Shown here in pieces: positions 13,857-21,010 of a DNA stretch of 21,010 nt (position 1 is its first letter; every line of letters starts with the position of its first letter). The notes beneath the pieces were generated by a model that was not told the origin of the DNA, did not search any database, and was given only the letters and a program-made list of their open reading frames with translations. The stretch is from Actinomycetota bacterium (lineage in GTDB: Bacteria; Actinomycetota; Actinomycetes; Nanopelagicales; Nanopelagicaceae): the NCBI GenBank assembly GCA_009700405.1, contig WLMD01000015.1:1-21010 (forward strand), written 5' to 3'. The translations under genes and the position numbers were made by a program.

Positions 13857-13862
13857 TCCTGT

Positions 13863-16721
13863 ATGACTTTTGACGCATTCGAACGCCGCCATATTGGACC
13901 ATCTACTGATCAAGAATCCACAATGCTTAAGGAATTGGGCTACCCGAGTTTAGAAAACTTTATTTCTCAAGTAGTTCCCTCCAGCATCGCCATGACACAT
14001 GCATTGGCTGATCTGCTTCCGTCGGCGCGCACTGAAGTTGAAGTTATTGCTGAATTACGAGCGATGGCATCTCGAAACAAAGTCTTCACCTCCCTAATCG
14101 GAACCGGTTATTACGGAACACACACCCCAGCAGTTATATTGCGAAACGTTCTCGAAAATCCTGCTTGGTACACCGCTTACACGCCATACCAACCTGAAAT
14201 TTCACAAGGGCGCTTAGAAGCACTCTTTGCTTTCCAGACATTGATTTGCGATATGACTGGGTTGGATATTGCAAATGCATCAATGCTTGATGAAGGAACA
14301 GCTGCCGCTGAAGCGATGACTCTCGCACGACGCGCGCATAAAGGTAGTGACGGCGCAGTATTTTTTGTTGATAAGAATGTTCATCCACAAACTTATGCGG
14401 TTGTTGTTGCAAGAGCTAAGCCACTCGGGATTTCGGTTGTGACTATTGATGCATCTAACGCACTTCCTGAGCAAGAATTTTTCGGAGTGTTAGTGCAGTA
14501 CCCAAATACTTTGGGAGAGATATTGCATTATGAATCGTTATCTAAATCAGCACATGATCGTTCTGCACTTGTGGTTGCAGCAACAGACTTACTTGCGCTA
14601 ACTCTTCTTGCCCCGCCAGGGGAGTGGGGCGCTGATGTTGTAGTCGGCAGTGCACAACGTTTCGGAGTACCCATGGGATTTGGTGGCCCTCACGCCGGAT
14701 TTATGTCCGTGCGTAATGGACTAGAACGTGGAATGCCAGGACGTTTGATTGGCCAAAGTGTTGATTCAGATGGCAATCCTGGATTCAGATTGGCGCTGCA
14801 AACGAGAGAACAACACATTAGGCGAGATAAGGCTACGAGCAATATTTGCACCGCTCAAGTTCTATTAGCGGTCATGAGTGCTTTCTACGCCATGTACCAC
14901 GGTCCAAAAGGATTGACTCACATTGCCAATCGAGTACATCGTGGTGCGCAACAACTTAATCAGTCACTAACTAATGGCGCAGTGAAGGTATTGTCTAAGG
15001 ATTTCTTTGACACTCTTATGGTTTCTGTTTCAGATTCAGGAGTCATTGCCAAGAAGGCTCGAGAGGCAGGTTTTAATCTTCGAGTAATTGACGGCCAAAC
15101 TATCGGTATTTCTCTGGATGAAACGACAACGCAAGCAGACCTGCAAGCGGTGTGCGCAGTATTCGGCGTTACTTTACTGCCTCAAGTTGGCAATGCTGGT
15201 ATGAGTTTTCCTGATTCGCTTCACCGTAAGAGCGCTTTCTTGTCTCATCCAATCTTCAATACAAATCATTCCGAAACTGCGATGATGCGCTACTTACGTT
15301 CACTAGCAGATAAAGACCTTGCTCTGGATCGAACAATGATTCCATTAGGTTCGTGCACGATGAAGCTCAATGCAGTGACAGAGATGGAATCTGTTACATG
15401 GCCCGAATTTTCTTCACTCCATCCTTTCGCTCCGGCAGATCAAAGTGTTGGTTCTCGTGAATTGATTTCCCAACTTTCGCAGTGGTTGGTATCTATAACG
15501 GGATATGACGCTGTCTCACTTCAGCCAAATGCTGGAAGCCAAGGTGAATTCGCAGGGCTTTTGGCAATTCGAAATTATCACGATTCACGTGGAGATAGCC
15601 ATAGAAATATTTGTCTCATTCCATCCAGTGCGCACGGAACTAATGCAGCAAGCGCTGTGATGGCTGGAATGAAGGTTGTAGTAGTGGAGTGCGATGAACT
15701 AGGAAATGTCAGCGTTGAAGATCTTTCTGCAAAGATAAGCCTTCACGCGCAGAATCTTGCCGCGTTGATGGTTACATATCCATCTACGCATGGAGTATTT
15801 GAAACTGCAATCACGCAGATTTGTGGATTAGTTCATGATGCTGGTGGACAGGTTTATGTTGATGGTGCCAACCTGAATGCATTAGTCGGATTGGCACAAC
15901 CGGGTAAATTCGGTGCAGATGTTTCGCATCTAAATTTGCATAAAACATTTTGTATCCCACACGGAGGGGGAGGCCCAGGAGTTGGCCCTGTAATTTGCAG
16001 AGCTCATCTTGCTCCGTTCCTTCCTAACCACCCGCTAGACCCTACGGCAGGACCTGCCACAGGTCCTGGTCCCATCAGCGCGGCTCCTTTCGGTTCTGCG
16101 AGCATTTTGCCAATCTCTTGGGCCTACATTCGTTTGATGGGCGGCGCAGGATTGAAACATGCAACAGAAGTTGCAATTTTGTCTGCCAACTACATAGCTA
16201 AGAAATTGAATCCGTACTACCCAGTTCTATATACGGGGGAGAATGGATTAGTCGCACATGAGTGCATCTTGGATCTTCGCCAAATAACCAAGGACTCCGG
16301 GGTCACTGTTGATGATGTGGCTAAGAGGCTTATGGATTTCGGATTCCATGCTCCAACGATGAGCTTTCCTGTACCTGGCACATTGATGATTGAACCGACC
16401 GAAAGTGAAGATATCGTCGAGCTGGATCGCTTTATTGCGGCAATGATTGCCATCTTCGCTGAGATAGAAGATGTCAGAAAAGGCGTCCGTACCCATGAAG
16501 ATTCACCATTACATAACGCCCCACATACCGCAGAGAAGATTGCCTTAGATGGTTGGCCATTTGGCTATAGCCGCGAATTGGCAGCATTTCCTCAAGGGGT
16601 AAATACGGGTGAAATCATGGGCCGCAGAGGCAAGTATTGGCCTACCGTCGGGCGCATAGATGGCGCCTTCGGGGATAGGAACCTTATTTGTTCGTGCGCC
16701 CCAGTGAGCGATTACGCTTGA
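13863..16721 (+). CDS. gcvP: Glycine dehydrogenase (decarboxylating), P protein
   Basis: A full-length single-chain P protein of 952 residues, the PLP enzyme that decarboxylates glycine and loads the aminomethyl group onto the lipoyl arm of GcvH. The N-terminal half starts RRHIGPSTDQ and contains YTPYQPEISQGRLEALFAFQ. The C-terminal half carries IPLGSCTMKLNAV, the GTNAASAVMAGM loop, VDGANLNA, and the PLP lysine Lys694 in NLHKTFCIPHGGGGPGVGP. The end segment (GRRGKYWPTVGRIDGAFGDRNL) is intact. The two-subunit form found in some bacteria is ruled out by the continuous frame. It stands 18 bp after the MerR regulator and ends 2 bp before the convergent ppm1 gene, leaving no room for a separate terminator. 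Confidence 0.98.
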   Translation: MTFDAFERRHIGPSTDQESTMLKELGYPSLENFISQVVPSSIAMTHALADLLPSARTEVEVIAELRAMASRNKVFTSLIGTGYYGTHTPAVILRNVLENPAWYTAYTPYQPEISQGRLEALFAFQTLICDMTGLDIANASMLDEGTAAAEAMTLARRAHKGSDGAVFFVDKNVHPQTYAVVVARAKPLGISVVTIDASNALPEQEFFGVLVQYPNTLGEILHYESLSKSAHDRSALVVAATDLLALTLLAPPGEWGADVVVGSAQRFGVPMGFGGPHAGFMSVRNGLERGMPGRLIGQSVDSDGNPGFRLALQTREQHIRRDKATSNICTAQVLLAVMSAFYAMYHGPKGLTHIANRVHRGAQQLNQSLTNGAVKVLSKDFFDTLMVSVSDSGVIAKKAREAGFNLRVIDGQTIGISLDETTTQADLQAVCAVFGVTLLPQVGNAGMSFPDSLHRKSAFLSHPIFNTNHSETAMMRYLRSLADKDLALDRTMIPLGSCTMKLNAVTEMESVTWPEFSSLHPFAPADQSVGSRELISQLSQWLVSITGYDAVSLQPNAGSQGEFAGLLAIRNYHDSRGDSHRNICLIPSSAHGTNAASAVMAGMKVVVVECDELGNVSVEDLSAKISLHAQNLAALMVTYPSTHGVFETAITQICGLVHDAGGQVYVDGANLNALVGLAQPGKFGADVSHLNLHKTFCIPHGGGGPGVGPVICRAHLAPFLPNHPLDPTAGPATGPGPISAAPFGSASILPISWAYIRLMGGAGLKHATEVAILSANYIAKKLNPYYPVLYTGENGLVAHECILDLRQITKDSGVTVDDVAKRLMDFGFHAPTMSFPVPGTLMIEPTESEDIVELDRFIAAMIAIFAEIEDVRKGVRTHEDSPLHNAPHTAEKIALDGWPFGYSRELAAFPQGVNTGEIMGRRGKYWPTVGRIDGAFGDRNLICSCAPVSDYA

Positions 16722-16723
16722 GG

Positions 16724-17470
16724 TTACTTAACATAATGTAACTTATCGGCGTTAGGTCTGAGCCTAGTTTCTAGTGCCCAGCCACTGACTCGAATAAGTG
16801 CCTCCAAGACAATCTTCTTACTCATCTTAGATTCTCCATTCTGGCGCTCGATAAAAGTTATAGGTGTCTCGAGAATTCGACCTTTGGCTGCATGGACGGC
16901 TCGAGCCATTTCTATTTGAAAACAATATCCTTCAGATGAAACGGCGCTGAGCTGGATACGTTCGAGTGTTTTTCTTGAGTAGATTCGGAAACCACCCGTG
17001 AGATCTCGCAAAGGCAATTTAAGGGCCCATTTAGCGTAAGAGGTTCCAATTCGAGATAAACGTTGGCGAGATTTGGGCCAATTGATAATTTCTCCTCCTG
17101 GCATCCACCTAACGCCCATGATTACATCTCTTTCTGGCGTTAGTAAGGAAATCATTCGATGAAGGTCGCTTGGCCTATGTGAATGATCGGCATCCATTGT
17201 TACAACATGCGTGTACGTGTCGTGCAATAGAAACCAACCTAATCCGGTGCGATAAGCGCCGCCTAAGCCCGTTTTCTTTCGGCGTTCAATGAGATGGACA
17301 CGATTGGGCCATGCACGAGAAATATCCTTAACTAATGAAGCAGTCTTATCGGGAGAATTATCATCAACGATGAGAATGTCGACATTATCTGGAAGATGTA
17401 AAACTTCACTCGTCAATGAAGTTATCGATGCAGCTTCGTTGTAGGTAGGAATTACTACAAGAACTTTCAC
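16724..17470 (-). CDS. ppm1: Polyprenol monophosphomannose synthase (Dpm1/Ppm1)
   Basis: A 248-residue GT2 glycosyltransferase with no membrane helix, which transfers mannose from GDP-mannose to polyprenyl phosphate for lipoglycan and protein glycosylation. The GT-A fold begins VLVVIPTYNEAASI, followed by ILIVDDNSPDKTA, the TGLGGAYRTGLGW block, the DxD motif in MDADHSHRP, and the acceptor region DLTGGFRIYSRKTL with GYCFQIEM. It overlaps the lnt stop by 4 bases (ATGA, 17467-17470). In M. tuberculosis the same two activities are fused in one protein (Rv2051c), so the coupled arrangement here is the split form of a known partnership. Last gene of the helY-exonuclease-lnt-ppm1 operon. Confidence 0.93.
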   Translation of the reverse strand: MKVLVVIPTYNEAASITSLTSEVLHLPDNVDILIVDDNSPDKTASLVKDISRAWPNRVHLIERRKKTGLGGAYRTGLGWFLLHDTYTHVVTMDADHSHRPSDLHRMISLLTPERDVIMGVRWMPGGEIINWPKSRQRLSRIGTSYAKWALKLPLRDLTGGFRIYSRKTLERIQLSAVSSEGYCFQIEMARAVHAAKGRILETPITFIERQNGESKMSKKIVLEALIRVSGWALETRLRPNADKLHYVK

Positions 17471-18936
17471 TGATTACTCCGTTTCCTGACAACCGAAAAC
17501 CTTTTAAGAAGAACTCTATAAAGAAATGGTATGACGAGAAAGAGAAATAGCGGGAGAAAAACTATGAGAATTTCCGCAGAATTTCCCAAAGAATCGGACA
17601 CTGATCGGGGGGATTGCAAAGGTAGATTCACCAGGAACGCCTCAGGCTTGTTGATTGCAGTGGCTTTGAGAACCCTCCCCTGGTCATCTATTGCCGCACT
17701 GATGCCTGATGTCGCAATACTTATGGCAAATCGTTGATGTTCAATGGCCCTTATTCGCGAAATTTCCAACTCTTGTGCACTTTCTGGCGTGAGACCGAAG
17801 GTTGCACTGTTTGTCTGAATAAGCAAAGTATTACCGCGAGCGGCCATCGCGCGATTAAGTTGATCATCAAGCAATTCATAACAAATAACTGGGGAAATTT
17901 TAGCTCCACCTATGACATGTGTTTGCAAATCTGTACCCGGAATAAAGTCGATGATTCCTTTGGCAAAGGGTGAAACGAATTCTGCCAATGATCGAAGAGG
18001 TACATACTCTCCAAAGGGTGTTAAGTGTTTCTTCACATAAATGCTAGATGGACCACTCCCTGGTAGCCATGCAATCGAAGCATTCTCATAACCATTGCCT
18101 TTAGTAAGAACGGCGCCGATAATGATTGGCACCTGGAAGTCGTCAGCCAACTTATTGAGTGAATCACGGACGAAGTTATCCTTAAAAGGATCAACATCAA
18201 CGCTATTTTCTGGCCAAACAATGAATGAAGGCTTTTGACTATGAGATTCAAGGTAACTTCTTGTGCTCTTCTCGTGCATAGAAAAGACTGCGTGCGCCCT
18301 GTCGTTGAAATCTAAACCAAGTTTGGGCACTCCCCCTTGCACAGCTAGTACGGTAACAACCTCTTCGGAATCTACGGGAGTCCTCAATAGTGTGGTCGAA
18401 AATAGGATTCCAACGACAAAAAGCGTGACTAAACCTAAAGTAAATTCCTTCTTTATAACTAGGAATAGTGAGACAGAAACGAGTGCGACTAAGAACGATA
18501 ATCCTGATACTCCTGCTATCGAGGCAAAGGAGGAATATGGAGCATTGGCTTGAGAGAAGCCAACCCTCCCCCAACCGAAACCTCCGAATGGGAAGTGCGT
18601 TCTAAGTATTTCGATACAGACCCATGCGGATGGGAAAAGGATGAAGAATTTAGGATCCGTCGTTGGATGTAATGCCAGCGGAAAGAGAAGGCCAACCTGG
18701 AGTAGCACTAGCAAAAGCCAAGGAAGAGCTCCTACGTAAACACTTGTCCAATGCAACAAAGGCAGGAAGAAGGAGGCAGAGAAAACAATAACTACTAGGG
18801 CCCTGACCTTGAATCCATTGCCGTCAAAGGCGAAGAGCAAAAGAAGAAGTGCAGATGGCGCTAACCACCACAATGCGAATGGCGCGAATGCTCCCGATAA
18901 AAGAATTCCAGAAAGAAATGCAAGGAGCACGCTCAT
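17467..18936 (-). CDS. lnt: Apolipoprotein N-acyltransferase
   Basis: A 489-residue membrane enzyme that adds the third acyl chain to the N-terminal Cys of lipoproteins. About seven or eight hydrophobic segments fill residues 1-185 and one anchor lies near 455-475. Between them is a nitrilase-like CN-hydrolase domain (about 195-440). The catalytic triad is visible: Glu243 in VWPENSVD, Lys302 in the YVKKHLTPFGEYVP motif and Cys352 in VICYELL. Both ends overlap neighbours by 4 bases: the ATG overlaps the exonuclease stop (18933-18936) and the stop overlaps the ppm1 start. No Lgt or LspA gene is in the window. Confidence 0.93.
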   Translation of the reverse strand: MSVLLAFLSGILLSGAFAPFALWWLAPSALLLLLFAFDGNGFKVRALVVIVFSASFFLPLLHWTSVYVGALPWLLLVLLQVGLLFPLALHPTTDPKFFILFPSAWVCIEILRTHFPFGGFGWGRVGFSQANAPYSSFASIAGVSGLSFLVALVSVSLFLVIKKEFTLGLVTLFVVGILFSTTLLRTPVDSEEVVTVLAVQGGVPKLGLDFNDRAHAVFSMHEKSTRSYLESHSQKPSFIVWPENSVDVDPFKDNFVRDSLNKLADDFQVPIIIGAVLTKGNGYENASIAWLPGSGPSSIYVKKHLTPFGEYVPLRSLAEFVSPFAKGIIDFIPGTDLQTHVIGGAKISPVICYELLDDQLNRAMAARGNTLLIQTNSATFGLTPESAQELEISRIRAIEHQRFAISIATSGISAAIDDQGRVLKATAINKPEAFLVNLPLQSPRSVSDSLGNSAEILIVFLPLFLFLVIPFLYRVLLKRFSVVRKRSNQ

Positions 18937-19832
18937 TCTAGAGCTGCAATCAATCGATCCACGCTAGCCCCTAAGGCATACCTTTCCTTGAGCGCTTGAA
19001 GTTCTTTCATGTTCTTTGGTTTTCTAGGAATAGCAAGAGAGACATCGGGCAGTGAAATATCTAAAGCGCATTGAACCAAGGTTGGCGCGATGGCTAGATA
19101 ATCTAATCCAGCGAGGACTTTCTTGGTCAGGGCTGGTGAAAGTCTTGGATCATTTGAGTGCGCCGCTTCTATGACCTCTGGAACGTTCGCGAACGCGTTG
19201 GCAATAGCGGCGGCACCTTTCTCGCCAATGCCGCGAACTCCTGGCAGACCATCAGATGGATCGCCTCGGAACATAGCAAATAGCCCATACCGCTCTCCAG
19301 GAATCTGATACTTCTGCTTTACCCAATCTAAATTAACTAAATCATGTTGGGATAAACCTTTTGCTAGATACACAACACGTACATCTCTTTCGTCATCTAC
19401 AAGTTGAAAAAGATCGCGATCGCCCGTGACTATACGTACAGGTCCTGGTTGTTGAACAGCGAAAGAGGCCATAACGTCATCGGCCTCGTAATCATCGACT
19501 CCAATAACAGTAATTCCGAAAGCATCGAGGACATCCAACAGAATAGGTATCTGTGGAGTCAAAGTGTCAGGCTCTTCCTCCCCTTCACCTGAATCATCAA
19601 CCCGATTTGCCTTGTAATCTGGGAATAACTCAACTCTCCATGAAGGACGCCAGTCTCCTTCTATGCAAGCAACAAGTCGATTCGGTCTATACATTCCAAT
19701 TAATCGAGCGGTCATATCTAAATAGCCTCGAATGGCATTAACGGGAGTGCCATCGGGGGCAACCATCGTATCTGGCATGCCGTAATAAGCTCGGTACCAA
19801 AGAGATGCGCTATCTAACAACATAAGACTCAT
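18933..19832 (-). CDS. Stand-alone 5'-3' exonuclease (PolA N-domain/FEN-like family)
   Basis: A 299-residue 5' nuclease without a polymerase domain, matching actinobacterial Rv2090-type proteins. Metal-binding acidic residues are seen: Asp7 (LLDSAS), Glu116/Asp118/Asp119 (YEADDV), Asp138/Asp140 (VTGDRDLFQL) and Asp191/Asp194 (GDPSDGLPGV). The helix-hairpin-helix GVRGIGEKGAAAI is at about 198-210 and the arch residues YKANR at 73-77. At the second acidic site the sequence is CIEGDWRPSWR, with Glu58 where Asp is usual (Asp60 may substitute). An acidic insert EGEEEPD follows. It likely removes flaps or RNA primers in repair and replication. It starts inside the helY stop (ATGA, 19829-19832); a second ATG at 19823 is a possible start. 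Confidence 0.92.
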   Translation of the reverse strand: MSLMLLDSASLWYRAYYGMPDTMVAPDGTPVNAIRGYLDMTARLIGMYRPNRLVACIEGDWRPSWRVELFPDYKANRVDDSGEGEEEPDTLTPQIPILLDVLDAFGITVIGVDDYEADDVMASFAVQQPGPVRIVTGDRDLFQLVDDERDVRVVYLAKGLSQHDLVNLDWVKQKYQIPGERYGLFAMFRGDPSDGLPGVRGIGEKGAAAIANAFANVPEVIEAAHSNDPRLSPALTKKVLAGLDYLAIAPTLVQCALDISLPDVSLAIPRKPKNMKELQALKERYALGASVDRLIAALE

Positions 19833-21010
19833 ACATCACCCGCAAAATAGGCCACAACTCCACGATCGATTTTCTTGATTGCTTCCTTACATTTTGGCCT
19901 AAGGGATTCACTAGCTACCGCTATTTGATTGAGAAGGTCTATGAGTTGCTTAGTCGAGCGTACGAAATCTCCCACGGAGAGATCACTCCCTTTCAGAACG
20001 CTTTGCAGCGAATGTCCATTTGCCCATCGGAATGAAATCCAACAGAAGCCGAAATCTGGCTCTTTCTGAGTTGCAACATTATGTCGCGACTCCAGGTCCT
20101 CTAGATAAGACCACAGTTTAACGACTTCACTGAGAGCCGATTGCACATTTCCGCTAGGTATGCGCGGAGCTAAAGTCTCCTGACTTCGTGCTTCAAAAAT
20201 CATGCTGGATACCACAGATAATAGTTCGGGTGCCGATAGGTGCTCTAGCAAATCAGTGCGGATAGCCTCAGCCAATAACAAATCCGACTCAGTGTAAATC
20301 TTTGCAAGGATTTGCCCTTGAGGTAACGTCTTCTCCCCCTGGATATAATTTAGTTCAGTTAATACATCGCACACTCGATCAAAAGTCTTCGCGATTACGT
20401 GCGTACGATTCTCTACACGTTTCTGCAATCCTTCATTCTCACGTATCAACCTATCTGCTCGTTCTGCAATCCTTGAATGCGTTTCCCGATCAGTGCAACC
20501 ATGACAGGCATGAGCTCTCATGGATTTGCGAAGTGTTACGAGATCAGATTCAAGGTGAGCGCGTTGATTGGGATCAAAGCCTTTCTTTGCCTGCCTTTTC
20601 GAAAGGAGTACTTCAGTCTCTTTAATCTCTCGTCTAAGCGTTGCATATTCAACATAATTGCCCAAATGGCATTTTGCCTCAGCTTCGAAATTTAGAATCG
20701 CAAGAGCGTTCTTTCTGATCTGTTTGGTCAGGCCAACGACCGCTCTATCTGCTTGAAATTGAGCGAACGAAGACTCTAAAGATCCACGGGCTCTTTCTCT
20801 ACCGAATCGACCAATTAAATTGATGGCCATGTTGTACGTAGGGGTAAATGATGAACGCAATGGATATGTTCGTGTCGATGCCAGCCCAGCGGCCGTTGCC
20901 GAATCAACAGTTGGTGACCATTGAACAACGGCGTTTCCTTCAATATCAATGCCACGCCTGCCAGCCCTACCGGTTAACTGCGTGTACTCCCCTGGCGTAA
21001 TTGGAAGGTG
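19829..21010 (-). CDS. helY: HelY/Ski2-like ATP-dependent helicase, C-terminal part (5' end cut by window edge)
   Basis: The minus-strand frame is open to the window edge, giving the last 393 residues of a superfamily 2 helicase; a family member is about 900 long, so roughly the N-terminal half is missing. The first visible block contains motif VI, EYTQLTGRAGRRGID. A long helical region with an HACHGC motif follows, as in mycobacterial HelY. The end is the DSHCT domain (LSAPELLSVVSSMIFEAR, then WANGHSLQSVL, ending VVAYFAGDV). Mtr4/Ski2/HelY enzymes unwind RNA or nucleic-acid structures; the substrate of bacterial HelY is not settled. The stop overlaps the exonuclease start by 4 bases, an arrangement that suggests a helicase-nuclease partnership. 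The Leu near 20860 is not a start codon but an internal residue. Confidence 0.93.
   Translation of the reverse strand, partial: HLPITPGEYTQLTGRAGRRGIDIEGNAVVQWSPTVDSATAAGLASTRTYPLRSSFTPTYNMAINLIGRFGRERARGSLESSFAQFQADRAVVGLTKQIRKNALAILNFEAEAKCHLGNYVEYATLRREIKETEVLLSKRQAKKGFDPNQRAHLESDLVTLRKSMRAHACHGCTDRETHSRIAERADRLIRENEGLQKRVENRTHVIAKTFDRVCDVLTELNYIQGEKTLPQGQILAKIYTESDLLLAEAIRTDLLEHLSAPELLSVVSSMIFEARSQETLAPRIPSGNVQSALSEVVKLWSYLEDLESRHNVATQKEPDFGFCWISFRWANGHSLQSVLKGSDLSVGDFVRSTKQLIDLLNQIAVASESLRPKCKEAIKKIDRGVVAYFAGDV

Noticed and set aside
18933..19832. Truncated DNA polymerase I
   Set aside because: The 299-residue length, intact end and position next to helY match the stand-alone 5' nuclease family; no polymerase remnants lie nearby.

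Overview
The window is a densely packed piece of a bacterial chromosome with moderate G+C (about 45% in most genes by spot counts). It suggests a small-genome, free-living actinobacterium. The gene order matches conserved actinobacterial blocks known from Mycobacterium: pyrG / xerD / parA-scpA-scpB-rluB-cmk-der (Rv1699-Rv1713 region), pgsA2-like / gcvH-garA-ftsR-DUF151-merR-gcvP (Rv1822-Rv1832 region) and a 5'-3' exonuclease beside helY (Rv2090-Rv2092c region). The modest G+C, the very short spacers and the many 4-bp gene overlaps fit a streamlined lineage such as the freshwater Nanopelagicales (acI). That lineage assignment is inference from style, not from a marker gene.

Layout. (1) 2-2760, plus strand: the 3' part of CTP synthase, then alanine dehydrogenase, then the XerD-type tyrosine recombinase. 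(2) 2761-4058, minus strand: a two-gene operon of a ParA-family ATPase and a small protein with a disordered N-terminus and a ribbon-helix-helix-like C-terminus, joined by an ATGA overlap. Its last stop codon abuts the xerD stop. (3) 4141-6394, plus strand: scpA and scpB (condensin partners of SMC) and the 23S rRNA pseudouridine synthase rluB. (4) 6395-6680: the only long non-coding stretch, A+T-rich, with repeated ATTTATCGAC-type words. (5) 6681-10670: chorismate mutase (AroH type), prephenate dehydrogenase, a single-chain cytidylate kinase-Der GTPase fusion, and a CDP-alcohol phosphatidyltransferase. (6) 10729-16721: gcvH, a GarA-like FHA protein, an FtsR-like MerR regulator, a DUF151 bifunctional nuclease, a small membrane protein with a terminator behind it, a second MerR regulator, and gcvP. 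(7) 16724-21010, minus strand: a translationally coupled operon helY (5' end cut by the window edge), 5'-3' exonuclease, lnt, ppm1. Every junction in it is an ATGA overlap.

How the genes work together. XerD, the ParA/RHH pair and ScpAB all concern chromosome segregation and topology. RluB and Der act in ribosome maturation. AroH and TyrA form the tyrosine branch from chorismate. GcvH and GcvP are two of the four glycine cleavage proteins; GcvT and the L protein are not in the window. The FHA and MerR genes between them are regulators whose mycobacterial and corynebacterial relatives control central metabolism and cell division. Lnt and Ppm1 act at the membrane on lipoprotein acylation and on polyprenyl-phosphate mannose for glycosylation.

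I see no mobile element, CRISPR array, tRNA or rRNA. The two places most worth a second look are the ParA/RHH operon and the repeat-bearing spacer at 6395-6680.
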